From assembly GCF_003668575.1 (NCBI RefSeq), contig NZ_RCVZ01000014.1:1-64000 (forward strand): DNA of 64,000 nt, given 5' to 3'. Shown here in pieces: positions 9,225 to 17,656 of the stretch (positions are counted from its first letter, which is position 1; every line of letters starts with the position of its first letter). Position numbers and translations under genes: made by a program. Source of the DNA: Falsibacillus albus. GTDB taxonomy: Bacteria; Bacillota; Bacilli; Bacillales; DSM-25281. The notes beneath the pieces are model-generated. The model saw nothing but the letters and a program-made list of their open reading frames with translations, was not told where the DNA came from and did not search any database.

Positions 9225-10469
9225 ATGCTGACAAAGAAAAAATGGCAATTATTAAGTTGTATCATCCTAATATTATGGATCAGTCAATTAATCTTAGGGA
9301 GCATCTCCTATAAAAGTTCATTTTTGACGACTACTTATTTGACACTTTCTATTTCATCCATTTTGATTGCTGGCTATATGATTTGGTCGGGCTATCAGTT
9401 CTTTATGAAATATCAGAAACTTGAGTGGGAAGAAAAAAGGCTTTCAACCTTGATTAATTCGATGCCGGATTTCGTTTGCTTTAAGGATGGAGAAGGAAGA
9501 TGGCTAAAGGTAAACCAGTTCGGCATCGATTTATATGAACTGCATGGGATAGATTATAGAAGTAAAACAGACATCGAAATCGGTGAATTGACACCGTTCT
9601 TCAAAGATGCTTTTCATTACTGTGTAGAGTCTGACGAAGAAGCATGGCAATCGAGAACATTGACACGGACCGAAGAGTCATTCGTCATTCCTTCCGGAGA
9701 AGAAAAGACGTTTGACGTCATCAAGGTGCCATTGTTCCATAGGAGTGGGAAGAGAAAAGCATTGGTGACAATCGGAAGGGACATTTCGCAGCAAAAAAGC
9801 GCTGAAGCTATGCTGCTTAAGAAAGAAAAACTGTCCGTAGTGGGAGAGATTGCAGCAGGCATTGCGCATGAGATCAGGAACCCGCTCACAAGTCTGAGGG
9901 GTTTCATCCAATTAATGTATGAAACAAAGAGTGTGACAAAGGATTATTTGGAAATCATGTCTTCTGAAATCGATCGGATCAATCAAATTGTCAGTGAGCT
10001 GTTAGTCTTGGCTAAACCACAAAGCAAATCAAACGCTTTGTTTAACTTTCATGACGCACTGGATTATGTGCTGAATGTGATGAGGCACGAAGCGATGCTG
10101 AAGGGGATTGAATTAAAGCTCGAATCCAGCCAGGATGCACAAATTTTTGGCGATAAGAATCAAATCATCCAAGTGTTGATCAATATTGTCAAAAATGGCA
10201 TAGATGCCATGGATAACGGCGGAACGATAGCCATCCAGGAGGAAATCGTCGGTAATGAATTAAAGGTGGTCATCATTGACGAAGGAATCGGCATACCGGA
10301 AGATCGGCTGAATCGATTGGGAGAACCTTTCTTTACCTTGAAGGAAAAGGGCATGGGGCTTGGATTGACAATCAGCAACAAAATCATCCATGACCATAAG
10401 GGCACTCTCGACATCAACAGCTGTCTGGGAGAAGGAACGACCGTGCAACTCTCACTTCCTGTATCATAA
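9225..10469 (+). CDS. Membrane PAS-domain sensor histidine kinase (sporulation-kinase type)
   Basis: Orphan sensor kinase of 414 residues. Two N-terminal membrane helices (about 8-30 and 38-60) are followed by a PAS domain (about 70-190). Next come a HisKA domain with the phosphorylated histidine in AHEIRNPLTSL (H215) and a HATPase domain with NIVKNGIDAM, DEGIGIP and GMGLGLTIS. ATG 9225 is chosen because GGGGGA ends 8 nt before it; the earlier ATG 9216 has no spacing. No response regulator is adjacent. That arrangement and the Kin-like HEIRNPLTSLRGFIQLM motif suggest a feeder of the Spo0F phosphorelay. This role is inferred. Confidence 0.85.
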   Translation: MLTKKKWQLLSCIILILWISQLILGSISYKSSFLTTTYLTLSISSILIAGYMIWSGYQFFMKYQKLEWEEKRLSTLINSMPDFVCFKDGEGRWLKVNQFGIDLYELHGIDYRSKTDIEIGELTPFFKDAFHYCVESDEEAWQSRTLTRTEESFVIPSGEEKTFDVIKVPLFHRSGKRKALVTIGRDISQQKSAEAMLLKKEKLSVVGEIAAGIAHEIRNPLTSLRGFIQLMYETKSVTKDYLEIMSSEIDRINQIVSELLVLAKPQSKSNALFNFHDALDYVLNVMRHEAMLKGIELKLESSQDAQIFGDKNQIIQVLINIVKNGIDAMDNGGTIAIQEEIVGNELKVVIIDEGIGIPEDRLNRLGEPFFTLKEKGMGLGLTISNKIIHDHKGTLDINSCLGEGTTVQLSLPVS

Positions 10470-10490
10470 AGTTAATAGGAAAGTCGTAAT

Positions 10491-10518
10491 GAAAGGCGCC
10501 TCTGTGCGTCTTTTTTTA
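10491..10518 (+). terminator. Terminator after the sensor kinase
   Basis: AAAGGCGC pairs with GCGTCTTT (one G-T pair) around a short CTCTGT loop, then TTTTT. Confidence 0.75.
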
Positions 10519-10613
10519 TTTTCGCAAATATCCCTACATTCTAAAAAATCTTTCAATTTGACTATATTTAAGCTAAAATTGGAAACAGATTGTCAGTATT
10601 TAGGGGGATGCAA

Positions 10614-11486
10614 ATGAGAAAAGTACTAGACGTTGCCATACGGTTTGTCCTTTCCTGTACAGGGATTATCCTCATAGGTGCATTGCCGCCTTTTTTAGCT
10701 GGGCTGCAGCGGAAAACGCTGGATTGGGGGATTTATTGGGCATCTTTGAAAGAGATAGTATATTCCATCGTTCATGTGCAGGATGTGACCTATATGTACT
10801 TGCAGACGGAGAAGCCATTATTCCCTTTTATGCTTGAACCTGTAATGTATTCCTTGTCGGTGATGCTCGGCGCCTTTGTCCTTGCCTGCACGGCCGCTTT
10901 ATTGATGACCATCATCACGATTTTGTTCAACTACCGCGTAAGAAGGTTCATAAAAATCATTTTCTACATATTTGAGTCGATTCCTGATATTTTGATCATT
11001 TTCATTGCCCAACTGTCTGTCATTTTTATCTTTCAAAAAAGCGGCATCCTGCTGATGGACATTGCGGCACTGGATAAACAGAAGATTTACTTGCTTCCGA
11101 TCGTCTGCCTGTCGATTTTACCGACCGTTCAGCTATTCCGCCTGAGCATGATCGTTTTTGAAGAAGAGTTGAATAAAGACTATGTCCTGTTGGCAAGATC
11201 TATCGGATTAAAAAAACTTTTCATTGTCATTGTTCATATTTTCCGGAATGCAGTCATCAGCGTCTTCTTTCAATCCAAGAAGACTGTTTGGTTCATGCTT
11301 TCCAATCTATTTATCTTAGAGTATCTATTCAATATGGGGGGAGTCACCCTTTTCATGATGGAAAGCTTAAATCCAAAGATATTCACGATAACGTTGATTG
11401 CGTTCTTTATCCCTATATTCATCTTTTATACAGTCGGAGAGTGGCTCATTAAACGAAAAATAACAGGTGGTGAATCAATTTCATGA
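10614..11486 (+). CDS. ABC transporter permease, Opp/Dpp B-type
   Basis: Inner-membrane subunit of 290 residues from the peptide/nickel permease family, with about six hydrophobic segments. The EAA loop that docks the ATPase is readable as NKDYVLLARSIGLKKL. ATG 10614 has AGGGGG 6 nt upstream; starts at 10590 and 10608 are less well placed. It overlaps the next permease by ATGA. The sequence is divergent for the family and the substrate is unknown. No ATPase or binding-protein gene is near, so partners must be encoded elsewhere. Confidence 0.8.
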   Translation: MRKVLDVAIRFVLSCTGIILIGALPPFLAGLQRKTLDWGIYWASLKEIVYSIVHVQDVTYMYLQTEKPLFPFMLEPVMYSLSVMLGAFVLACTAALLMTIITILFNYRVRRFIKIIFYIFESIPDILIIFIAQLSVIFIFQKSGILLMDIAALDKQKIYLLPIVCLSILPTVQLFRLSMIVFEEELNKDYVLLARSIGLKKLFIVIVHIFRNAVISVFFQSKKTVWFMLSNLFILEYLFNMGGVTLFMMESLNPKIFTITLIAFFIPIFIFYTVGEWLIKRKITGGESIS

Positions 11487-12502
11487 AAAGTGTATGGAAA
11501 AATCCATTTTTCTTGATAGGCTTCATTTTTATTGCCGGGGTATTGATTGCCAGCTTTATTTACTCAGGTATTACCAATGACCATATTCCTAAATATCGAT
11601 TTATTTATGATGATAATGGGAAGATCATTGGCGGTTCTCCGCAGCCTCCAAGCTGGAAGTCGCCATTCGGCACCGACAAGGGCGGCTATGACATGTTTGC
11701 CAAAGCAATCGTGGGAGCGAAATACACGATTCTTTCTGCATTGGCGGTCGGTGTCGTCCGCATGGTCCTTGCTGTCCCGATAGGCTTATTCTTAGGCGTT
11801 TTCCTTAGAAGGAAGAAGAAATATATCAATGGGTTTGTGGATTCGTTCCATTATATCCCGTTGACCATCCTGGCTGTCTACTTATTGCGGCCGATCCTGC
11901 TGGAACCACAAGGGGGATTCACGACGACCATCTTTGAACGCATAGCGATGGAGGTAGTCATATTGGCAATCTTAACTGTGCCGATCATAGTGGTTGTCAT
12001 CGGTAATGAAACAGGCAGGGTGGCTGAGCAGGAATTTGTACTCTGTTCCAAAACGCTTGGTGCTGGAAAGCTGCGGATTATCAGAAAGCATATCTTTCCG
12101 GCACTAAGGGAGAAGATATTCGTCATATTCGGTCAGCAAATGATGCAGACATTGATTGTCTTTTCCCATTTAGGCCTGCTCCAGATTTTCCTGGGTGGCA
12201 CGCATATCAGCTATGATCCGTGGATGCCGGATCCGCCGCAGTCGATCACTTACGAATGGTCCGGCTTGATCGGCAATACGTATAAACTGCTGCAATGGAT
12301 TCCATGGGTGCCGCTGACCCCGATCATCTGCTTTGCGTTGACGATGATTGCCGTTTCTTTCATGATAGAAGGCTATGTGCAAGCGACCACCGGGTATTCG
12401 CATTATTTTAAAAAAGGCAAAGGGAAAAAGCAGAAGGTGAAAGAATTGCCGAAGTTGGAACCTAGCCCGGAAGAATTTCATTTATATCAAAAATCAAGCT
12501 GA
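11483..12502 (+). CDS. ABC transporter permease, Opp/Dpp C-type
   Basis: Second permease subunit, 339 residues. An N-terminal helix is followed by an outer segment with FGTDKGGYDMFAKAI, the OppC-type signature resembling GTDxxGRD. Membrane helices follow, with the EAA loop QEFVLCSKTLGAGKL. A Lys-rich cytoplasmic tail closes the protein. It is translationally coupled to the first permease through a 4-nt overlap. A good terminator follows, so the unit holds permeases only. Import of oligopeptides is the family default but is not shown here. Confidence 0.82.
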   Translation: MKSVWKNPFFLIGFIFIAGVLIASFIYSGITNDHIPKYRFIYDDNGKIIGGSPQPPSWKSPFGTDKGGYDMFAKAIVGAKYTILSALAVGVVRMVLAVPIGLFLGVFLRRKKKYINGFVDSFHYIPLTILAVYLLRPILLEPQGGFTTTIFERIAMEVVILAILTVPIIVVVIGNETGRVAEQEFVLCSKTLGAGKLRIIRKHIFPALREKIFVIFGQQMMQTLIVFSHLGLLQIFLGGTHISYDPWMPDPPQSITYEWSGLIGNTYKLLQWIPWVPLTPIICFALTMIAVSFMIEGYVQATTGYSHYFKKGKGKKQKVKELPKLEPSPEEFHLYQKSS

Positions 12503-12509
12503 ACCTTAA

Positions 12510-12545
12510 AAAATCCCAACCTGTTTTGTCAGGCTGGGATTTTAT
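12510..12545 (+). terminator. Terminator of the permease pair
   Basis: AAATCCCAACCTG pairs with CAGGCTGGGATTT around TTTTGT, with a trailing T-rich tail. Confidence 0.85.
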
Positions 12546-12577
12546 TGTCTTTAATATGAATAGCGGAGAGAGATGCT

Positions 12578-12750
12578 TTCAAAGATTGTTATTTTTAACA
12601 GTTTATCTGAAAAAATTCATCTTAGGGGGTTGATTGAAGCGGAATGTGCGAGACTCCAGAGGGCTCACCGCCCGCCCCTCGGAAAGCGAGGATCCTTCAG
12701 CAGAAATCACCTTATACAATTTTTGATGAGTAGCAACAAGCTTTACGAAA
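12578..12750. repeat. Family A repeat, short complete copy
   Basis: The outer arms TTCAAAGATTGTT and CAACAAGCTTTACGAAA enclose the middle arms TTGATTGAAGCGG and CAGAAATCACC. The centre reads GTGCGAGACTCC ... CTCGGAAAGCGAGG. The inner TTCGAT module is absent. Confidence 0.8.
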
Positions 12751-12802
12751 TGGACCTTTAAAAAAGACGGTGCAATGCACTTTTAACCAGCGTCGACTAT
12801 GT

Positions 12803-12855
12803 TTTTACACTTGAAAAGACAGTCTCTTCAGCCTGTTTTTTCTGATGTTTACACG
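12803..12855. promoter_or_regulatory. DnaA-box-like sequences upstream of sda
   Basis: TTTTACACT (12803-12811) and GTTTACACG (12847-12855) match the DnaA box TTWTNCACA at 8 and 7 of 9 positions. In B. subtilis, sda is controlled by DnaA through boxes in its promoter, so the placement is suggestive. The matches alone are weak. Confidence 0.35.
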
Positions 12856-12948
12856 AAATGAATACGGGTAAACCAAAAAAATAAGATTTCAAAGAAGAGT
12901 ACATACGAGAAACGCTGAAAGTGGGATGCACCATCTAGGAGGAACAAA

Positions 12949-13104
12949 ATGAATTCTATCTATTTATTGTCGGACTCACAGCTGCTGAAGGCATACAAAC
13001 AAGCGAAAAAAGAGCGCTTATCTGATGAATTTATCCGCATCCTGGAAAAGGAAATCAACAAGAGAGACCTGGACATTAAACAGGATGGGCAACCTGAATC
13101 GTAA
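12949..13104 (+). CDS. sda: Sporulation checkpoint kinase inhibitor Sda
   Basis: A 51-codon gene, shorter than usual ORF cutoffs. AGGAGG precedes ATG 12949 by about 7 nt. The product has two amphipathic helices joined by a turn, in the Sda pattern: LSDSQLLKAYKQAKKERL then DEFIRILEKEINKRDL. B. subtilis Sda reads LSDELLIESYFKA ... RDFIELIENEIKRRSL. Sda binds the dimerisation helices of sporulation kinases and blocks autophosphorylation when replication is disturbed. It could be a paralogue rather than the main sda. A PAS sensor kinase is encoded 2.5 kb upstream. Confidence 0.85.
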   Translation: MNSIYLLSDSQLLKAYKQAKKERLSDEFIRILEKEINKRDLDIKQDGQPES

Positions 13105-13105
13105 A

Positions 13106-14515
13106 TTAGGATCTTGATGTCTTTTGATGAGAAGAATATAGATGCTTTACCCCATAGCCAGCAAAGATGATGGCAACCATCATGACACTGATCAGCAGTC
13201 CGATCCGCTGGTTTTTATGAAGAAGACCGCCAGAAATGGTCAATACAATCATTGCAATCCCCAGATAAGAAGTAAATGGGTATCCGAACATCAGAAAGCT
13301 TGCTTTATTCTCGTAGTGCGTCCTGTTTTTGATTTGGGAAGAAAGGATCATCACCCAGTTCAAGATCAGCATCACACCAGCTGACGTCACTAAATATTCA
13401 TACACCTGATGCGGGAGGAAATAAGAAACAAGGATAAGGGCCGCTAAACCAGCAGCACTGAGTAAAAGCGATGCGAGAGGGACACCTTTTTGATTTCTTG
13501 CAGTGAATTTGCTTGGGGCATCCCCATCCTCGGCCAATGACACAAGGACATTCGTAATTGAAAAAAGTGCACCGACCATCGTCGAAAATGCGGCGCTGAT
13601 GATAATGATATTAAAAATGGAATCCAAGTAAGGGATGCGAAAGGATGTTAAGGCTGTCACAAATGGACTTTCACTTTCATTGATGTCCTTCCAATTTACT
13701 AGCTTCATGGCAAGAAATATGGAACTTACATAGATAGCAAGTAAAACAAGCAGCATCATGTTTCCTGCTTTCGTAATGTCGCTCTTGTTCTTCAATTCGG
13801 TTGCCGCCACCCCCATTACAGCAATACCGCCAAAGGAAAAAAGAACAAAAATCAAAGATGCCCAAAGGCCAAGCCATCCATTTGCGAAAAAGGGAATGAT
13901 GGATGCAGTTGAAGCAGCTGAGTGGATACTCAACGATTTTGGAATCAAGCCAAGCAAAACTGCCAGGCCGAAGAGAATGAAGATGACAAGCGTCGATAAT
14001 TTGATCACCCCGAACATCGACTCGATTCTCCCGAAGTTGCTTGCACCAAGCAGGATGATCCCGATGCCAAGCAGCGAATAAATAATGGAGAACACCCATA
14101 AAGGAACATGCGGAAACCAAAATTGGGTGAAAATGGATAGGGCGGTGATTTCACTCGACATGATCAAAAGTCCTGCGACCCAATACATCCAGCCGCTCAT
14201 AAAACCAAATAAAGGGCCGAATGCTTTTTTCGCATAGGTGCGAAACGACCCTGGCTGCGGATCGTGAACAGTCATTTCCGATAACGCCATAAAAACTAAA
14301 TACGATGTAATGCCCCCAAAGAGATAGCCGATTAAAACTGCCGGTCCGGCCGTATGTATGGAAAGTCCCGTACCAAGAAAGAACCCCGCTCCGATAACGG
14401 AACCTATCCCGATCAGAGACAAGTTCCACCAGTTTAAAGCTCCGTCTTTCCCTTTTTTCATTTTTTGCTGCTGCGTATGTTTCACATGCTGTTTGACAGG
14501 ATGATGCGGCTTCAT
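13106..14515 (-). CDS. APC-family amino acid permease
   Basis: Secondary transporter of 469 residues with 12 predicted helices. The first helix carries the APC signature GIGSVIGAGFFLGTG, near residues 35-49. A His/Lys/Gln-rich cytoplasmic leader precedes it. ATG 14515 is preferred: AAGGAG lies 9 nt upstream, whereas the longer TTG frame at 14536 has no ribosome site. It resembles the YdgF/AapA group of amino acid permeases, but the substrate cannot be told. It converges on sda with only 1 nt between the two stop codons. Confidence 0.88.
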   Translation of the reverse strand: MKPHHPVKQHVKHTQQQKMKKGKDGALNWWNLSLIGIGSVIGAGFFLGTGLSIHTAGPAVLIGYLFGGITSYLVFMALSEMTVHDPQPGSFRTYAKKAFGPLFGFMSGWMYWVAGLLIMSSEITALSIFTQFWFPHVPLWVFSIIYSLLGIGIILLGASNFGRIESMFGVIKLSTLVIFILFGLAVLLGLIPKSLSIHSAASTASIIPFFANGWLGLWASLIFVLFSFGGIAVMGVAATELKNKSDITKAGNMMLLVLLAIYVSSIFLAMKLVNWKDINESESPFVTALTSFRIPYLDSIFNIIIISAAFSTMVGALFSITNVLVSLAEDGDAPSKFTARNQKGVPLASLLLSAAGLAALILVSYFLPHQVYEYLVTSAGVMLILNWVMILSSQIKNRTHYENKASFLMFGYPFTSYLGIAMIVLTISGGLLHKNQRIGLLISVMMVAIIFAGYGVKHLYSSHQKTSRS

Positions 14516-14596
14516 TGGAATCAGCTCCTTGTCCAATTATTAATCATAGTGTTTGTCTAAACCCTTCTTTTTTATGTCGGCTGCATTCATAACGCT

Positions 14597-14813
14597 CTTT
14601 TCGTACAGTTACAGGTTGTGTAAGGTTGAATTCCGCTGCAGGATGCTCGCTTTCCGAGGGGCCTTACAGGATGTGAGGTCGTTCGATGTTGGCACACGAC
14701 GTGCCGAACTTAATCGAACATCCGAACATCCGCCTTACTCGCCTCGCTTCTCTGCGGGGTCTCACCTGGCCCGCAGATCCCACCGGAGTCTCGCACCTTC
14801 CGCTCCAATCAAC
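14597..14813. repeat. Family A repeat, long copy in reverse orientation
   Basis: On the plus strand it reads GGTTGAATTCCGCTGCAGG, then CGCTTTCCGAGGGGCC, then the inner module TCGTTCGATGTTGGCACAC ... GTGCCGAACTTAATCGAAC, then GCGGGGTCTCACC, and ends TTCCGCTCCAATCAAC. It contains every module of the family. It fills the gap between two minus-strand transporter genes; no gene is seen there. Confidence 0.85.
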
Positions 14814-14891
14814 ATTAATTGGTAAACAAGACGTTGAACTTAAATAGCAGCTGCCATCAACAAAGCGAGGAGGACAGCTGCTTTACAATTG

Positions 14892-16217
14892 CTACAAAAA
14901 TAATAATCCGAGCGAAATGACGATTCCGCTGACCACTAAAATGATGCAGCAAAATCCCATAATATCTTTTGCTTTCAGCCCGGCGATCGCTAATGCCGGA
15001 AGGGCCCAGAATGGCTGGATAAGGTTGGTCCAGGCATCTCCCCATGCAACAGACATAGCGGTTTTGGGGATGGAAGCACCCAATGACTGAGCGGCTTCAA
15101 GTACGATCGGGGCTTGAACGGCCCACTGCCCGCCACCGGATGGAACAAAAAAGTTGACCAGCCCAGCGCTTAAGAACGTAAAGAAGTAAAAGGTAAAATC
15201 ATTGGAAACAGACACGAATGCCTGTGACATCACTGCTGCCAGTCCGGAAGCTGTCATCATTCCCATGATCCCAGCATAGAAAGGGAATTGGATGATGATG
15301 CCGCTTGCCCCTTTGACTGCGGTGTTGACTGCGTGCAAAAAGCGCTTTGGCGTCCCATGGAAAAGGATTCCCAAAAACAAGAAGGCAAAGTTGACGATAT
15401 TCAAGTTTAAATCAAATCCGCTTTGATAGAAATAATAGCTTAGAAATGCGAGACCGAGAAGGCCGGCAATCATGGAAACGATGAAACTGTTTTCGAGCCG
15501 GTCGGCAGGGGTGATTTGCCCCTCTTCGACGGCAGCAGCCTGGAAAGAGGATTCATCCTGCAATAATGCCGGATCGACAATGACGGTCTGCTCCTTTGCC
15601 GGCATCATAAATCGGTTTAAAATCGGCAGGATGATCAATAATGCCAGGACGATGATCAAGTTGAAAGGAGCGAAGATCGTTTCGCTCGTTGGGATGATGC
15701 CGATTTTATCCTGAAACGGATGCCCGGAAGTCGCGATGGACAATGGGATCGATCCCGACACACCGCCATGCCAGACGATGAACCCTCCGTAAGCGCTTGC
15801 AATCAATAGCCGATAATCAACTTGCTTAACTTTTTTGGCTAATTCCTTGGCAAATAAAGCGCCGATGACAAGACCGAATCCCCAGTTGACCCAAGAAGCC
15901 ACGATGGAGACGATCGAAACAAGGACAATGGCAGCCCCTGGTGACTTTGCCAGGGAAGCCAATCCGCCCAGAATCTTTTTAAAGACCGGGCTGCTGGCAA
16001 GCACATGCCCTGTGACGAGCACGAGAACCATTTGCATGGAAAAAGCCAGCAATGCCCAAAATCCATCACCCCAAAAATGGACCATATCAATCGTGCTGCT
16101 GTCAGTAAAGATCAGCCCCAATCCAAACACGACAAAGGTAAGAATGATGACAAACAAGAATGGATCAGGCAAAAAACGCTGCATAACATGATTGGAAAAT
16201 CTAATTAAACCTTTCAC
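14892..16217 (-). CDS. atoE: Short-chain fatty acid transporter, AtoE/TIGR00366 family
   Basis: Integral membrane carrier of 441 residues with about 12 hydrophobic segments. It belongs to the AtoE family associated with uptake of short-chain fatty acids such as acetoacetate or butyrate. Family-typical stretches include WGDGFWALLAFSMQM, VIWHGGVSGSIPL-like sequence (FIVWHGGVSGSIPLSIA) and FFVPSGGGQWAVQAP. GGGG precedes the ATG. Transcription from marR upstream would meet the hairpin at 16319-16365, so it probably has its own promoter. A link to the acyl-CoA genes at 52-64 kb is plausible but unproven. Confidence 0.88.
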   Translation of the reverse strand: MKGLIRFSNHVMQRFLPDPFLFVIILTFVVFGLGLIFTDSSTIDMVHFWGDGFWALLAFSMQMVLVLVTGHVLASSPVFKKILGGLASLAKSPGAAIVLVSIVSIVASWVNWGFGLVIGALFAKELAKKVKQVDYRLLIASAYGGFIVWHGGVSGSIPLSIATSGHPFQDKIGIIPTSETIFAPFNLIIVLALLIILPILNRFMMPAKEQTVIVDPALLQDESSFQAAAVEEGQITPADRLENSFIVSMIAGLLGLAFLSYYFYQSGFDLNLNIVNFAFLFLGILFHGTPKRFLHAVNTAVKGASGIIIQFPFYAGIMGMMTASGLAAVMSQAFVSVSNDFTFYFFTFLSAGLVNFFVPSGGGQWAVQAPIVLEAAQSLGASIPKTAMSVAWGDAWTNLIQPFWALPALAIAGLKAKDIMGFCCIILVVSGIVISLGLLFL

Positions 16218-16318
16218 ATAATTTCCCCCTTATAAAAATTCCCCTATAAATGTAAGACCATTATTAACTTTCGCCAATGATTTTCCAATTCCTCCCCAAA
16301 AATGTCGCCAACATTGAA

Positions 16319-16365
16319 AATAGGCTATGGACCTTGGTGCCTGGCACCTTGGTACATAGCCTATT
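16319..16365 (-). terminator. Terminator of marR overlapping its stop codon
   Basis: AATAGGCTATG (16319-16329) pairs with CATAGCCTATT (16355-16365). The top of the stem carries GGTGCC-TGGCACC, a variant of the recurrent terminator tip. The stem includes the marR stop codon. Confidence 0.75.
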
Positions 16366-16786
16366 TGGATTCCAGTTGATTGCTTAATTGATGGAGGTCG
16401 ATGGATAGCTGGTCGCCGACTTCTTTTCCAAGAATGTCTGAATACCGGATATAGAGCACCTTCCAGCATTTTTTTATGTCTGGCAAAAGCTGTTCTCCTT
16501 TTTCGGTCGGGGAGATATAAACGAGTTTTCCCTCTTGTCGGCGGTCCACCAATTGCTTGACGATAAGTTTATCGACAAATCTTGTACACGTAGACGGAGC
16601 AATATGAAGCTTTTCGCTTAACTGCTTCTGTGTCATTCCCGGCTGGTCGATCACCGCCATGATTAAAAAAGCATACGTAGGTGAAAGTCCGATCGGGGCA
16701 AAAGCTTCTTCCGCCATTTTATTCATGATTCTTGAGAATCGATTGGCCGTAAAGTATAAACAGTTTGTAAAATAGGAATCCAGCAT
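16361..16786 (-). CDS. MarR family transcriptional regulator
   Basis: Winged-helix regulator of 141 residues. The recognition region reads LSEKLHIAPSTCTRFVDKL, followed by a wing with DRRQEGKLVYISPTEKG. Dimerisation helices flank it. ATG 16786 has AGAGGTG 7 nt upstream; a GTG at 16795 lies inside that site. A perfect palindrome (16808-16821) sits just upstream and is the likely autoregulatory operator. Targets could include itself, atoE downstream or alkD, which is divergent. The ligand is unknown. Confidence 0.88.
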   Translation of the reverse strand: MLDSYFTNCLYFTANRFSRIMNKMAEEAFAPIGLSPTYAFLIMAVIDQPGMTQKQLSEKLHIAPSTCTRFVDKLIVKQLVDRRQEGKLVYISPTEKGEQLLPDIKKCWKVLYIRYSDILGKEVGDQLSIDLHQLSNQLESK

Positions 16787-16807
16787 CTTTATCACCTCTC
16801 ATAAATG

Positions 16808-16821
16808 ATTGTACGTACAAT
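16808..16821. promoter_or_regulatory. Palindromic operator between marR and alkD
   Basis: ATTGTACGTACAAT is a perfect 14-nt palindrome, embedded in AATG ... TGATT. It lies 22 nt before the marR start. MarR-type operators often have this TTGTA-TACAA form. Confidence 0.65.
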
Positions 16822-16930
16822 GATTATAAGGCCTCTCCTAAAAAAACACAATTTCACAGGGCATATGAAAGGAAATAGCGACCGTTGATTTGATATGATG
16901 AGTAACAAGAAATGCAAAGGAGGTTGGATG

Positions 16931-17587
16931 ATGTCATTGCCATTGCTTGAAAAAAAGTTAATAGAACAGGCTAATACAGAGAATGCCCCTGGAATGGAGA
17001 AATATATGAAAAACCATTTCCCTTTCCTTGGAATCAAAACACCTGAGAGGAAACAGATCTTAAAAGATTTCTGGAAGGAAACAGAGATTCACAAAGCTCC
17101 ATTTGACCGGGATTTCCTTATTGCCATGTGGGAAAAAGATGAAAGAGAATATCAGTATATCGCGTTGGATTATTACGGAAAATACATAAAGAAAAGACCG
17201 AAGACGGATATAGACCTCATCAAATACTTATTGACGCATAAATCTTGGTGGGATACGGTCGATCCTCTTGCATCAAACTTTGCAGGACCGCTTGCAAAAA
17301 ATCACCCCGATCTTAAGGAAACTTTAAAAGAATGGGCCAAGGACGACAATATGTGGCTTAGGCGAACGGCCATCTTGTTTCAACTGCGGTATAAATCGGA
17401 AACCGATGAAAAGTTTTTATATGAAACGATTTTAAAAAACAATCAATCTAAAGAGTTTTTTATTCAAAAGGCCATCGGGTGGGCTCTGAGGGAGTATTCA
17501 AAAACCAATCCGGATTCTGTCCGCTCCTTTATCGAGGGGCATCCCCTTGCTAATCTAAGCGTCCGCGAAGGCAGCAAATATATTTAA
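16931..17587 (+). CDS. DNA alkylation repair protein (AlkD-type DNA glycosylase)
   Basis: HEAT-repeat DNA glycosylase of 218 residues in the AlkC/AlkD family, which removes N3- and N7-alkylpurines. The region KSWWDTVDPLASNF holds the Trp/Asp pair used for catalysis in AlkD, and MWLRRTAILFQLRYK is the next conserved helix. Starts at 16895 and 16928 are possible. ATG 16931 gives the best spacing (7 nt) to AAGGAGG and the usual MSLPLLEKKL opening. It is a single gene. Confidence 0.9.
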   Translation: MSLPLLEKKLIEQANTENAPGMEKYMKNHFPFLGIKTPERKQILKDFWKETEIHKAPFDRDFLIAMWEKDEREYQYIALDYYGKYIKKRPKTDIDLIKYLLTHKSWWDTVDPLASNFAGPLAKNHPDLKETLKEWAKDDNMWLRRTAILFQLRYKSETDEKFLYETILKNNQSKEFFIQKAIGWALREYSKTNPDSVRSFIEGHPLANLSVREGSKYI

Positions 17588-17656
17588 GTGCCAGAGCTTT
17601 AATTGATTTAAAGAGAACGAATATCCAGCCAAACTAAAGAAGAAGGTGTGTGCAGC

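Noticed and set aside
12630-12710. Repeats as remains of insertion sequences
   Set aside because: No transposase fragment, no clear target duplications, and lengths of 40-330 nt with modular loss do not fit an IS.
12573-12761. 62-codon ORF downstream of the permeases
   Set aside because: Translation of a family A repeat.
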